This document shows positions 21,902 through 33,956 of a DNA stretch of 64,000 nucleotides, piece after piece. Source of the stretch: Annulohypoxylon bovei var. microspora (Eukaryota; Ascomycota; Sordariomycetes; Xylariales; Hypoxylaceae). Below the pieces are notes generated by a model, which was not told the DNA's origin, did not search any database, and saw only the letters and a list, made by a program, of their open reading frames with translations. How positions within the stretch are numbered: the stretch's first letter is position 1; the number at the start of each line of letters is the position of its first letter. The stretch spans positions 124,001-188,000 of the forward strand of contig MU405260.1 in the NCBI GenBank assembly GCA_022836615.1, given 5' to 3'. The position numbers were made by a program, and so were the translations under genes.

Positions 21902-23028
21902 CTTTTCCCTAATTGTCGGAGAACAAGAATAAGGCGTGGGAGATGATGAGGGAAGTGAGTAAGAGTCAACTAGTCTCCAGCTCTACGTGAAAATATAAAT
22001 TTCTCTCTAATCTTATAGTATCCGTTCATCCAAAAAGTGTCAAATCGTACGTTGCTTCGTTTGTCGCAATCGTCAACCAAACAGCTTGTAGCAGAATACG
22101 GACAAATCCGACGTCATCGGCTTATGACTTAAATATTTCAATATTATACTTGTCTCCTAGGCGACCTTAGGTGGATATTTCAGGTATCTAAGCAGCTAAT
22201 AAGGTCTCTATTGCAAGGGAAATTATTACCTCTAGGCTAGTTGATTCCGAGAGTATGCCGCGGCAAAGATCCCTGAAAGAAAGAATTCGGTGGTTCAAGA
22301 ATCCCCGATACCGCAGCTAGAATATCCCGTGGATCTTAGTCTTAGCGGCTTGTTTTACCTACAGCCCACTATATCGGCGCGCTAATTCAGGAACAAACAG
22401 CCCTGAAGGTAAGGAACCAATTAGCTGGTAAGGATCCATCCATTGGTCCTAATCTTAACCCCTCGGGTAATATTTATGAGGCCGGTAACACATGCTCACG
22501 AGAGTATCGTGTGTTTTGTAAACGATCACTCATGAGCCATAAAGATGAATACCCAGGTACATAAGCTAGGTGATCTGGCGTTATGTGTACGTGGATGAGG
22601 GGGAATTTCGAACAGATGGGCATTAATACTAAAATTGACTACGAAGGCCAAGCCAAAGCTTCAACACTGACGAACATCACAACTATAAAAACATTATATT
22701 TCTAAGTTGTTACCTGACAGACTCATAACTCCTGAAAACCCCTAAGTCCAATTCTATAGTTACCCATAACCTTATCGTTAGCCTATCCCCATAGGTATCC
22801 TCATAGATATCTCAGTATATCATGGAGCTTCGTGAAACCATGTGGGTGTCCAATGAAATCCCTCAGCGAGGGACTTAAAAGGACCACTCTCCCTCCGGAC
22901 TCATGTCCAGGTAAGTTGATTCGATTTCCTTTCATAGGATAATTCCATCGTGGATATTTCGTTACCGGTTCCTCGTAAAACGCAAACCTGCCAATTTCCT
23001 CTCCGCCCTCACTCAAGCTGTCGATAAA
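21902..23028. other. Intergenic, AhpD-like promoter to MFS gene 3' end
   Basis: About 1.1 kb of AT-leaning sequence with no convincing gene. A 71-aa open frame at 22801-23016 on the minus strand directly follows the MFS stop but lacks any recognisable feature. Confidence 0.5.
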
Positions 23029-25308
23029 TCATAGAATTAACTTGAATGTAGGATCGCGGTCGTCACCGAAGCCACGGTACTTGTCGTACTTGCCGTTCGC
23101 CTTGTCTCGGTTGATCTTCCAGCAGTACATCACATTGCAAGCAACGCTGGTAGTTTGTTAGACAACTGGGAGTCATACGATCATTTAACAGGATTAAACC
23201 ACTCACAAGAGCCATCCACCGCATAGCAATCCAAGAATAATGGTATGGCCTTCATAGTATACTGGCCCTTGGGTCTTCGGGTATATGAAGACAGCGACGA
23301 ATCCACCGCAGTTCGCGATAGCAAGCTGCAGAGCGCTCGTTGTAGCGCGCTTGTAGTGGCCAGCAGAGTTCTACGCCGTTCTTTGTCAGCATGGGGATAC
23401 AATTATGCACCGATATGGGTCGATGTTGTGAGGCCTCGACCGCACTAGCAGAGATGTCTATACCCTGAGTGGGACGTTGGCAGAGTGATACTTACGTTTG
23501 AGAGCCAACCAAGAACAGGTGGCACGCTACTATAAAGACCGGTCGCCATGAGGAAAGTCATGCCGTACTTGACTTTATCATTCTTCGTGTTCGCGATTAC
23601 GGCGTATCCGATAATCGCCAGCGGTAGCGAGCAGAGCATGATGAGTCCTCTGACACGGAATCGATCGGAGAGAAATGCGGTGAAGACTAGTTCTCATAAG
23701 TCTCATATCAACAATAGCAAATCACGAGCCGGTATACATACCTGTGACCACCGAAGCTACCGCATAGGGAATGACAGACCATAGCTGAGCTTCATCTGCT
23801 GTGTATCCTAGACCCGAAATGATTGTCGGGAGCTAATGACTCATTAGAGCGATGGATGAGAGGAGAAAGAAACCGAATGCTGTCACTTACGAAGAGACCG
23901 AAACTGTAAAGACCACTAAGGATGCCGAAGTATGCGAAGGCCGTGAACCAAGTCTGCGCGCTGAAGATGCCGCGAGCAACCTCGGACCAGGCGAATCTCT
24001 CGGAAGACTCCCTAGAAATTCATTAACACGATGTCACACGACATGGGATATTTTAGGGCGAAACGTACTTTTCGCGGTGGCTGCCGTCGCCGGTACCGTT
24101 ACCGGCATGAAGCCGATCAGAAGCGAATTGGCGCTCTTCGGGAGTAAGGAACTTAGCCGAAGCAACACCGTTCGGGAGGAGGAAGTAAGCAGCAATTCCG
24201 ACGAGGGCCGTCTTTGGAAGTGTTAGCATTTATAGGTACGTTAGATGCACACTGTAGAACGGGTAGCGACTCACGAAGAGACCCTCGAGCACGAAGATCC
24301 ATCTCCATCTGTTCAGACCACCTCGGGTACCTATCTCAGCTATTCCGCGAGCCAACAAGCCTACGATGTGTCAGATGTGATCTTATACGGCGATGCTTCA
24401 CAATAATAGATAATAGTGAGAACACATACCTCCAAAGGCGCCCGACAAGGATGCAGCTGTATAGAAGATGCCAATTCTCAAGGCGAGTTCACCTCTCGTG
24501 TAGATGGTTGACAAGTACAGAACCTGCGCTACTCGTAAGCTACAATACCTCAACGGCAAGGACTTTCACTTACGATTCCCGGTAACAGACCTCCTTCAGT
24601 CAATCTATAGCATCCGAGTCAGCAATTGGTATTGGTCTTCACAAGCGAGAGGCTGCCCGAACATGCTAGGAATGAATCCGATTGGGAAGCGAATAATCAA
24701 AACGAAAATGTGGTGAAACAGTCTCGGAAGCAGGAAGAATTAACTGACCCAAGAAGCGCACGAACGCCAGCAAAACCCGAGAAATTCTGGACAAATCCGA
24801 GACACATAGCGGACACGCCCCAGAAGAACGTCAGGCATGGTAGCCAGATCTGAGGGGTGAGCTTCTTGAGGATTAAGTTACTCGGGATCTCGCTCAGGAT
24901 GTACGTCGCGTAGAAGACGGCAAGACCCTGATCGTACTGGTGGTCCGTGATGCCGATGTCCGCCTCGAGATTGTACAGCCGCGCGTTTCCCACGTTGGTC
25001 CTGTCCAGGAACGAGCAGAGGAACATGACGGCGATAACAGGAAGGATTCTAATTTCTCACGGTTAGACCCCATCGCGTATCACCTTTTTTTCTCTCTTCA
25101 TCTTCATTTTCATTTTCATCTTCTTCTTTCAGTTGCCGAAGAGAGAAACAGAGGCTAAAGGAATGGTTGGACGGAACCTCGTGTCAAGCTTCCATAAGAT
25201 CCTGCGCGTCAGGTGCTCGTCGGTAGAGCTGACCTGAATCACGCTCCCCTTCTCCAGCTCCTCGGCCGTCGGCTTGTTAGACATCTGTTCGGATTCCGAA
25301 GACGGCAT
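23029..25308 (-). CDS. MFS transporter, anion:cation symporter (allantoate permease-like) family, 489 aa, 11 exons
   Basis: Exons, 5' to 3': 25308-25178, 25048-24749, 24604-24574, 24523-24430, 24360-24275, 24211-24069, 24011-23891, 23832-23742, 23686-23496, 23370-23207, 23146-23029. All junctions have GT..AG and the frame is kept throughout. The product has the ACS-family layout: FLDRTNVGNARLYNLEADIG in helix 1/loop, the RALLGLTEGGLLPGI region, NRWRWIFVLEGLF before the central loop, then SGLGYTADEAQL, TAFLSDRFRVRG and KRATTSALQLAIANCGG, and a cytosolic tail. The family imports small organic anions (allantoate, nicotinate, pantothenate, biotin and others) with protons at the plasma membrane; the substrate cannot be read here. 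One exon is only 31 bases. A transposon sits 328 bases upstream of the ATG, and a Zn2Cys6 regulator lies beyond it on the same strand. Confidence 0.9.
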
Positions 25309-25626
25309 CGTGATAGCTTTCCTCTTTCTTCTCGCGTCGCAAGCTAGAGACGAAAAGAAGAGCGAAAAGAGGAAGGTTAGGGGATTATTCCGTTGTCCAG
25401 AACACCGCGCAGCCAACCTTTAAAGCTTCGCAGACCAGGCGCACCAACAGCTAAATAACGGACCAGGGCATTGGGTGATACAGCAGGTCAGGGCATAGAA
25501 GAACTCCAGTCAGCTTGCGGGGGGATTAGATTACTACATTAGCGGTTACCTTTTACGAGGGTTGGGGAAGCCAGGGGGGACGGCAGGCCGTTGAATCCAT
25601 CGAAATTGGCGTGTGGGGTAAGTAAG

Positions 25627-25635
25627 GTCTTTGTC
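25627..25635 (+). repeat. Target-site duplication, left copy (9 bp)
   Basis: GTCTTTGTC, identical to bases 26379-26387, immediately outside the left inverted repeat. Confidence 0.9.
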
Positions 25636-25692
25636 CGGTAACTTTAATTGTACAGGTGCTACTTTTTGAAAATACAGGTAAATCCACTTTTA
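25636..25692 (+). repeat. Left terminal inverted repeat of the MITE
   Basis: 57 bases starting CGGTAACTTTAATTG and ending AATCCACTTTTA. Confidence 0.92.
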
Positions 25693-26321
25693 CCCCATAG
25701 CTTGCTTTCTATTGGCTACTGGCCAACTTACTTCCATTTTTAGAACTTTGCGACCGCGAAGGCCTTTCAACCAATCAAAGCGCGTAAATTGCGTTTCTTA
25801 ATTGCATCACTTTCAATCACTTTCAGGCCATGGTAACCTTTTATTTAAATTGAAAAAAATTCTTGTGCATCGTATCTTAGCTGGTATATATCGCATTCTT
25901 ATTAAAAATGAGAGGGCATAATAATTGATTGAAATCTACGTTGTTTAAACTTACCTTAAGTAAGCATGTTGACTTCTAAGGGTATCACGTGTTGCTGCCA
26001 AGAAATTCAATGCGCTCACTTTAAACCCCCAAAGCACATACAAATAGTTGATGCATCGAGATAAAATTTATATCATTCGATTCGTTGAATTAAGAGCTTT
26101 ATAAATATGTAATTTATATTATTATAAGTACATTGATTAAAAAGTTATTTGAATTTGTCTTAGATATTAATGTTTTAAGTTTAAACCATTAAAAAGTCAC
26201 GTGGTACCCTTTATGTCACCACGTAACCTGCATAATAACGTTTTTATGGAAGATATACGCAAGTATCTAAGTATTGTGGGGACTTCAAGGGCTTTGGTGG
26301 TTTAACCAATAATGTGCTTAA

Positions 26322-26378
26322 TAAAAGTGGATTTACCTGTATTTTCAAAAAGTAACACCTGTACAATTAAAGTTACCG
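26322..26378 (-). repeat. Right terminal inverted repeat of the MITE
   Basis: Reverse complement of the left repeat with a single mismatch. Confidence 0.92.
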
Positions 26379-26387
26379 GTCTTTGTC
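26379..26387 (+). repeat. Target-site duplication, right copy (9 bp)
   Basis: GTCTTTGTC, identical to bases 25627-25635. Confidence 0.9.
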
Positions 26388-27304
26388 TTAGTTGTCTTGG
26401 TATCGTGGACAGTAAGCTGGTTAGCCGGTGGCGATCTTCGCAGCTAATCAAGATACAAGCATTAGCAACGCGGAGTCGCTGCGGGGACAAGTACCAAATT
26501 GCGGAGTTTGATATACCCCCGACGGTTCTTTGACCTAATCTGAAGAGGAGGTAGGGAGGACCCAAATTCATTACTAGACAAAGTGAAGGGCTCGAGAGGC
26601 TGACTGGTCAAGGGTATGATTTGTCAGTTGTGCCGATGCCACCACATGATAAGCTCCGGTCGGTGTGAGTGTGATCGAAGACGCAAGGGATAAGGAAGAA
26701 CGTTGCCGCTTACGCACTCGACCAATAGCTATGCTCGACGGAATATCTCACAATTTCAGGGTCCTAATTGTACATTGGCTTGGCCTCAACGAATGCGTCC
26801 CCTGTCGACGTGCGATAGGGAAAACGCGTTACATCGGGCGTACGCAATGCTGCGCTACGGACGATGTCTTACTTCTAGGCTGCATCGTGGAAGTCTTCGA
26901 GCTCTATTCTAGAAGCTTACCTTGGGTTCTTTAGTAAACCTCCAGGTAGGTGGTTATCGAATCTTAGGTATGGTTGGGATGTTTTGAATTTTTATCAACA
27001 CGTCCAAAACGTGTTTGCAACCCTTCGTAGCATCTCCTGCGGGAAGGGTCCTGGCAGAGTGCAACCCTCTGCATAGTAGCTCTCTACCTAGTCTCTCTAC
27101 TTAGTCTCTCTACTCATGAGACATTGGAAATGCTAAGGCTGGCATATAGGCTGGCATATAGTAAACAATGCATTGAACCGGAATTATCCAAAAATCAATC
27201 CAACCTATTTCCAACACCATGCGAATGCTCCTCCCTTTGACCCCCGCGAACGCCCAAGTGCCGTGTACTCATGTCATAAGATATAAGATATAGAATTTAT
27301 ACAT
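26388..27304. other. Intergenic, transposon to regulator 3' end
   Basis: No supported gene. Short tandem duplications occur at 27084-27117 (CTCTCTAC-TTAGT units) and 27138-27162 (GGCTGGCATATA twice). Confidence 0.5.
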
Positions 27305-30019
27305 TTACGTCCCGAACGTTGACCAGTCCATCCAGTCCAAGTCTGCACTCTGAAACTGAAAATCTTCCCAGAATGCGTTCAATCCAATATCGGTGCTGTG
27401 AATGGCTTCGTCTAATTGGTTCTCGTTAGACATGGTAGAGAATAACAAGTAGTCCGGTGGTAGAGTTGTTGCCGGAACTGGCATCTGCATCGCTCCGGGA
27501 TGGTTGGCCATGTGGGCGGCGGCCAGGTCAGCATAAATAGGAGCGTTCTTAGCCATCTCCCCATTCAGATCCGGTAGATTCTGAGTATTTTCTAAAGCTC
27601 GTGACGCATATTTCAGTATCTGTCTCAGCTGGCCGGCGAATAGGCAGGAAAGCCCCTTCCGTTGGATCGGGGTTGATCCTATCCTTTCGAGCACATCCGT
27701 AGTCTCTGCTATTAGAGCCCTAATACTAGGAGCTAGGCTAGAGCCTCGGCCGTCAGCAACTGTGCTAACCCTGAGTGCGAAACACGCGGCGAAGGATATC
27801 ATAATAGCGGTGTTGTTAGGCATCGATCTTAGCTGCCCTTCGCCTTGGACAGCTACTCGTAAGACGTTCAACGCAGACGAAAGGCCAGCAGCGCGGAAGA
27901 AATGCCTTGCTCCTACGGGTGCGGTACCGTGGTTGATCACAGAGCTGTATAGAGATAGTCGAGTATGAGATGCAAGAATCTCGACGTATGGGGGCAACGA
28001 GAGTTCTAAACTCGTTAGTCGGACAATCTATGTTTATTTGAGTAGGTGTTCATAGCCAAATACTCACTCTCGCGGTCACCTAGTTGTAAAGGCCAAGTCT
28101 GGTACCACCTATCGAAGAAAAGAGTGATTTCACTTTTTACTCTATTGTCATTTTATGTCAGCGCAGTTCTTAGTTGTGGGTATTGGGAAGCGTACCTATC
28201 AACAACAGACGACTCGCTGTTGCCATTGACGTAGCTGTCGCATATTGCCTTTACTTTCGTGATTATGTTCGTCTGATGAGTATTATGTCAGCCTGTTGGT
28301 GCTTCTACTTTTAAACGAGGGTGAATATTACCAAATCTCGTCTCAGAACGGCGACAGACACGATTGAACCATCCCACCTGTCTGCTAGTTCCGTTAGATG
28401 CCATTGATCGCAATTCTCGATGAGTGGTGACATCGGTAAAACGTAATTCCTTCCTCTTGCGAGGCATACGCTATAAACAACGTTAGTCATCTATCTTCAA
28501 GCAGAGCTTCCATATCTTATTACCCTCTTTCGAGAACGAATAGTGACAGCCAGGTTCGTTCCCTTCTTCTAAGTAGCCTTCGCCCCTTCAGGGAATCTGG
28601 GTCAACGTCGCTAAATCCATCTATGTTGAGCGATTTTCGGCTAGAGATGCAATCGGATGTAGCAATGCTGTCCCTCGGACTCCGCGGTTCTGCGGATGAA
28701 GGTAATATGATCTTGTTTAGAGATAGGTCCAAGGCGATCGTCAAGGCCATAGAGAGGTAGGTCGAAGTCTCGTCGTCGGCCCAATGCTCACCGGCTGATA
28801 TCCATGGTATATTGACCATGAAAGCCAGGACGATCTCTACAGACTTATAGCGATTGGCCATAACAAGACTTGCAAGCTTCTGGCGATGGTTTGAGAGTCT
28901 TTTATATAATGACTCCATAGAGGGCGAGAACAGTGCTGACGCGGCAGCTATCGAGGTTAACAGAAAAGCTGACCGACCTCGAACAAATTCTACCGTGTGT
29001 ATCACGGGATCAATGCCCCAGCGCGTATGTGAGAGTTTTTCGTAGAAGCTAGATTAGTGTTGGTGGTTAGTATCGAATTTCTACAAACGTGAAGCGGTGA
29101 AGTCATACTAAGAGAATAGCGCTTCAGCCTCCGCAAGTGTGATGAGACCTAATTCGATGGGGTCGAGGTCTTCGCCGACATCTAGTCGGGCTTGAAAACG
29201 CCCAAAGAACTTTTGTAAATCATCGCCTTCTCCGCCGGCGCCCCGGTTGGGGATAGACTTAGAAGGAAACCGACCTGTTCCGTTTCCTTGCACCTGTGGC
29301 GTTATAGACGATAGTAATTCTGATGTCCGGGCAAGCAACTGCAGCGGGTTTTCGGCATCATCTAGGCTGAGCTGGTCTTCTTCGACCTTAGGATGCACTG
29401 CTGGATCATCACGCGAACAGGTTTGTGAAGGTGAGGTTCCTATCGAGGGTGAGGTCTGCTGAGGAGACAAGGACGCCTGGTCGTGTTCCATCCCGTTCTG
29501 CGACGACATGCGCCGCGGAAGGCCATGCTCGCCGTTCAAGAGTTCTCTACTCCTTTCGAGCAAGAATCTCAGCTCGGTAGCTTGCTCAGCCGTCTGGACC
29601 TGATCGATAGCGCCTGCGTGCGACCTTCTCAAGGCCTGCTCTATCTGAAAGACAGCTTTCTCTAACCCCGAATGTTTGCTACCAAAAACAATCAGTCAAT
29701 TGGCTTCTGTGGAGGTTCATTAAGAAGGCTAGCCAAAAGATCCGACATCCAACATCAAACATCAAACACCAAATACCAAATTCCAAATTCCAAATTCCAA
29801 ATACCAAATATAAATATTAAATGACTGGTCTTACTTCTTTACTCCCTTATGTCGTCCCACGTGAAAAAGCGGTGCGGAACATTGAATTGCGCGTTGCGTG
29901 CATCTTGTGCAAGTAGAGGACCCGTTCGGACGAACACACTTCAGCTTTGACTTCTTACAGTTGAAGCAGGCGGCAAGGCGCTCCTCATCTCTTGAATCAG
30001 TGTCTGATTTCGGCGCCAT
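27305..30019 (-). CDS. Zn2Cys6 transcription factor with fungal middle homology region, about 745 aa, seven exons
   Basis: Exons, 5' to 3': 30019-29835, 29678-29109, 29048-28524, 28470-28332, 28272-28196, 28108-28068, 28005-27305. The DNA-binding cluster is complete: Cys18-x2-Cys21-x6-Cys28-x8-Cys37-x2-Cys40-x6-Cys47. A linker rich in Ser/Gln follows. The middle homology region starts near FYEKLSHTRWGIDPVIH and includes the typical LSLFVLERGVCLARGRNYVLP. Then come LPPYVEILASHTRLSLYSSVINH and SMPNNTAIMISFAACFALRVS, ending in an acidic, aromatic tail (FWEDFQFQSADLDWMDW) like an activation domain. The target is unknown; the neighbouring permease on the same strand is a natural candidate. The exon 6/7 junction is ambiguous: a second donor and acceptor pair also keeps frame and would add three residues. 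Intron 1 contains a heptamer minisatellite. Confidence 0.88.
29756..29811. repeat. Heptamer minisatellite, eight copies, in intron 1 of the Zn2Cys6 gene
   Basis: Eight consecutive 7-base units of the form CAAAYWN (CAAACAT, CAAACAC, CAAATAC, CAAATTC three times, CAAATAC, CAAATAT). The whole array lies inside the 156-base intron 29679-29834. Confidence 0.9.
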
Positions 30020-32920
30020 TCGATCCGATATGGAGAAACGGCGGACAAGAGGAGGCCATACGATTTAGTGAACAGCAAACATATGACGAAAGAGCAGACG
30101 ACTAGACGCGTCTAATACACGATTACCAAGATATTCTTAATCTCGGGGAGTTTTTTGCGAAGTTCTCGGGAACCTTGGGAGCCTTTTTGGAGCTTTGGAG
30201 GATTCAAAGAGGTTGTTAGGTCGGTAGAACTGTCTTGGCCCCGCACTTTTTTCTTTTGCTTAAGGCTTGTCAGGGGGGTCAGGGGTAGGGGTACCAAAGT
30301 AGGTTTTTGAATGGGGAATGGGGTATGGATGGGGTACGAGGTGTATGTAAACTCGAGGCCAATGCGAGGCGACTGCGAGCTGTGGAGGCAGCCGCGACAA
30401 CTGCGAGTGAATTATTTGAAGATGTATATAGGTAGGTAGGTAGCGTAAATGTTATTCAATGGAGATCTATTGGAGAAGATCTCACGTGATGACTGTCGTA
30501 TTGGTCCTATTATATTTCTCTCAATGGAACCTTGGAACGTTGAAACCGTCGAGTTTCTTAAAAGCTTCTTTACCGTCTCCTTCATATCCCGCGATCGGGC
30601 ATCGTTGGAATGAAAACCACGCTTTATGGGAACAAACCGGAGCAACATCACTACCACCATAGCCATCATAACCACCACAACCACAACCAACCACCAACCA
30701 ACGCTACATCCCTATTCGATCAGGTAGTAAGTGTGATACGGGGACCGGGATTCACTTACATCACACTGTCCCATCCAGTTCCAGAACTCGATAACAGAGC
30801 TTTTCTAGAATTACTAAGTCCTGCAATATCCATCCAACCTGTCTGGGCAATGCTACTGTTTTACCAACTCACCCAGCTCCATTGGCCTCACCTTCGAACA
30901 TACCTACCTAACGTAATTAATCAGGGACCCGTAATCAAGCCTCGCTTGGTTGCTTACTTGACACATTCCTCATCCGGCCTTTGCACTTCATACTCATCGA
31001 CAGCGCTCAGGACCATCACATACCTGCCTGCCTGCCTACATAGCTCATCAAACTAAACTACCTACCTAGGTGTCTTTCACTAACTCATTACCTAAGAATG
31101 CCGCAAAACATAGCAGCATATTGCATCAGTCATTAATAATATTGATGCTCATATAGGTAAACATACCTAATCAGACATGAACCCGTGCTTGGTTAAGCCT
31201 TACCTGGATAAGACAATCGGCAATGTTGCCGACAAGAGGGGTACAAAAGGCGTATGGAGATGTTAGTCCCGTGCTCATATGGCGACCTGCAAGACAGCTA
31301 TAAAACCGGAACTGAACCGACCACGCGGAGACGACAATGCTGGTAATTGGATATTCTAAACTGCAGGATCTTCACTATTGAGAACTCACAGTACCTACAT
31401 ACATGACATCAACCATTGTCGATAAGGATATACTGTTTTCTGTGCCACGCAATACAGGTTTCAGATTAGTCGCGTCAAGTTGGTGTTTAGGGCTGTAGTA
31501 AGACAACCAGCTCTTACACACACTAAGAAGCGAATTAGCGGCTATCGATGCAATTCTGCATATCCTCTTCCACTCGCATTACTAGACAAGCGCTTCGCAT
31601 CTAGAATCATAGTTGACCTGTTAGCAACCGCATCGATGAAGCTTACATGTTACCAGCTACCTATCGCGGTAACCAAGTCCGTGGCTACCATTCCGTGTTT
31701 TATCATAGGGCCGAAGCATTTCTGAATCGTTGAGGTTTGGGGCTGAAGCGTGAAGGCAATGTCTCGTCATGATCTCCTCAATGCCTGCCATCACTCTTCC
31801 CTTGCCAGCCGGCTAAGTAGCAAAATCTAGATGATCGACACGCTCGAGATGGAGCCTCAGACTACCGATGCCGCTGCTAATTTAAGCTTTCAGCATCGAA
31901 TGGAGAAATTCTTCAGAGTATCGCCGGATGTAGCTCAAGATGTCATATTCAGTTTACTATGTTTATAATTACAGCATCATTGTACTCGTCAGTCAATTGC
32001 CACCACTGCCACGAGGGAATGATATCGAATTACCTACCAGCTTTATGAAATGCATTATGTCTTGACGTTTTGATGCTTAGTACACAGGAATAAGGCCACG
32101 AACTAGAGGCGGGAGAGTTTCTAACTCTAAATTTCCATAATCTTAAGCCGTTCATCATTAATTCTTAATTCTTAATCCTGAACGACGTGGCACTCCAAAA
32201 CGCGGTATTTTAGACTTCCATCGACCAGTTGTATTGCTGCAAATCACACATGACTTCGTTAACACCACCGAGAATCTTTTCACGCTTGCGGACCTCCAAT
32301 GACTCTCGAGTTCATCGCACCGCCACAATACACCAAGGATGGAAATGGTCATTCTCATTGAATAACGGAATGTTTTTCTAAAGCTGTCTATAAAAACAAG
32401 CCGTCGGGCTAGAAATTGGCCCACCAACTCATTACATTCCCCCATTCCCCCGATAATCCATACGCTGTTGGCGGAATTTATGCATTGCTGGTGCTAGCCT
32501 GCCCTAAGTCCGCTTACAACCGGTGCTAACAGCTATTAACGTCCGTCCTAACCAATGGTCGATGCATACGACACTCTGCGCAGCCTGGCGAGGCAGCGAT
32601 TGAACTGGTGGTTAGCGTCAGCACATACCAAGCTAAATTTATAGGGCTGAAAATCCCGAAATTAAGCTGACTCGAGATAATTCCGATGATTATTATCTAC
32701 GTATACTTAAAGCCGTGATCTTCGTAGAGACTTCAATCATTTAAGTATTAACCGTAGGCGACGTCTTGTAATGCGTAAGAGTGATCAAACACCTACCCCC
32801 TGAACTCGAAAAACACACAAGTCCGTGATATACCTACAATTCAATATCTCAACTTAGAGTCCAATTCATTCATACAACCCCTTTTTATCAATCCCAGGAA
32901 AAGGGGTTTCTCTCTGCAGA
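30020..32920. other. Long intergenic region between divergent genes
   Basis: About 2.9 kb between the 5' ends of the Zn2Cys6 gene and the TIP30-like gene. Open frames, such as the 148-codon one at 30610-31056, are low-complexity His/Asn/Thr runs or repeats without domain character. Contains an ACC-rich stretch (30640-30700) and an AGGTAGGT array at 30430-30441. No RNA gene is seen. Confidence 0.5.
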
Positions 32921-33750
32921 ATGCATCTCATACTCACCGGAGCGACTGGCCTGGTAGGCTCGGGCGTCCTTGACGCCATGATCAAGATGAAGAACGTCAA
33001 TAAGATTTCTATCCTTAGTCGGCGACCAGTTCAGATGGCCGAGGATGTCAAGGATCCTCGAATCAATGTTATAATTCACAAGGACTTTGACAACTACGAT
33101 TCCGAGCTGCTCTCTCAGCTCAAGGGAGCTACGGGATGCGTATGGGCCTTAGGTATCAGCCAGACTCAAGTTGGTAAAGAGTAAGTAACCTTGGAAAGAG
33201 TACACCTCCAACACAAAGACTCAGATCACTAACCCTTTCGTCCAGAGAATACGTGAAGATCACCAAAGACTATGCCTTAGCAGCATCAAAGGCGTTCCAG
33301 ACACTACCGCCGGAGCAGGAACCCTTCAATTTTGTGTACGTCTCAGGGAATGGTGCTACAACACAACCAGGAAGGTTCTCGGCCATATATGCCAGAGTAA
33401 AGGGAGAGACGGAGCTGGCGCTAGCCGAGATGCGCAAAGCAAACCCGCTGTTCCACGGAAGCTCAGTCCGACCGGCGTATATCGACGCGGAACAGCACGA
33501 TGCTATCAAGTCGTATATCCCAACTCAACCCTTCGCAATTAGGGCTTTAACCACTGTCATGGGACCTGCCATCAAATGCGGATTCCAGGAATATTGGAGT
33601 CCCACGGCCGAACTAGGGCAGTTTCTAACCGAGATGGCGATGGGTCGGTATAAGGACCAGTTCAAAGCCAACGATATCCAGATGGAAGGCGAATTTCCAA
33701 TATTAGAGAACTCGGCGTTTAGGCGATTGGGAGGCTTTGATCGCAAATGA
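32921..33750 (+). CDS. NAD(P)-binding Rossmann protein, TIP30/HTATIP2-like, 254 aa, two exons
   Basis: Exons 32921-33180 and 33246-33750 (65-base intron GTAAGT...CAG, phase 2). The N-terminus MHLILTGATGLVGSGVLDAM carries the TGxxGxxG dinucleotide loop of atypical short-chain dehydrogenases, followed by LSRRP, whose arginines would suit NADP. FVYVSGNGATTQPG supplies the Ser strand and YARVKGETE a Tyr-x3-Lys-like catalytic pair (Tyr in AIYARVKGE). Length agrees with HTATIP2/TIP30-like oxidoreductases of about 240 aa. There is no targeting signal. The substrate is unknown. It converges on the MFS gene with only about 200 bases between stops. Confidence 0.85.
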
Positions 33751-33956
33751 AGGAAGATGTAAGAGACTTTACGTCGATTTTTAGCGAAGGGCGTTCAATG
33801 ATGTATAAAAGTTTCATTGTATTTGTAGTACTATGGGGGGTATCCTACCTACCTACCTCATATCAATTGATCTTTCAGGCCGGCTATATTTACCCCTATT
33901 TAACTCCACTCTTCGTCATTTCCAAATTCGCGATTTTCTTTGGCTTGATTTCCAGG

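Larger units (their letters stand above)
25636..26378. mobile_element. Non-autonomous DNA transposon (MULE-type MITE), 743 bp
   Basis: Two 57-base terminal inverted repeats, 25636-25692 and 26322-26378, match at 56 of 57 positions (the one difference is C/T at 25659). They begin CGGTAACTTTAATTG. A 9-base direct repeat GTCTTTGTC borders both ends. The interior of about 630 bases is AT-rich and has no open frame for a transposase, so the element depends on a partner elsewhere. Long inverted repeats with a 9-base duplication are characteristic of Mutator-like elements (fungal Hop is an example), whereas hAT elements give 8 and Tc1/mariner elements give TA. Near-identical repeats and a perfect duplication imply a fairly recent insertion. 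It lies upstream of the MFS permease gene and downstream of the Zn2Cys6 regulator gene. Confidence 0.9.

Noticed and set aside
22801..23016. 71-codon minus-strand frame after the first MFS gene
   Set aside because: The MFS frame ends properly at 23029 with a normal tail; this frame has no domain and no clear promoter.
26665..26934. Frames of 69 and 89 codons next to the transposon
   Set aside because: No recognisable domain; they overlap each other in different frames, as expected by chance.
29756..29811. Heptamer array considered as a CRISPR-like repeat
   Set aside because: Units are contiguous 7-mers without spacers and lie within a spliceosomal intron of a eukaryotic gene.
30610..31056. 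148-codon frame starting with a His/Asn-rich stretch
   Set aside because: It begins in a CCA/ACC simple repeat and continues through CTACC arrays; no conserved features or splice context.
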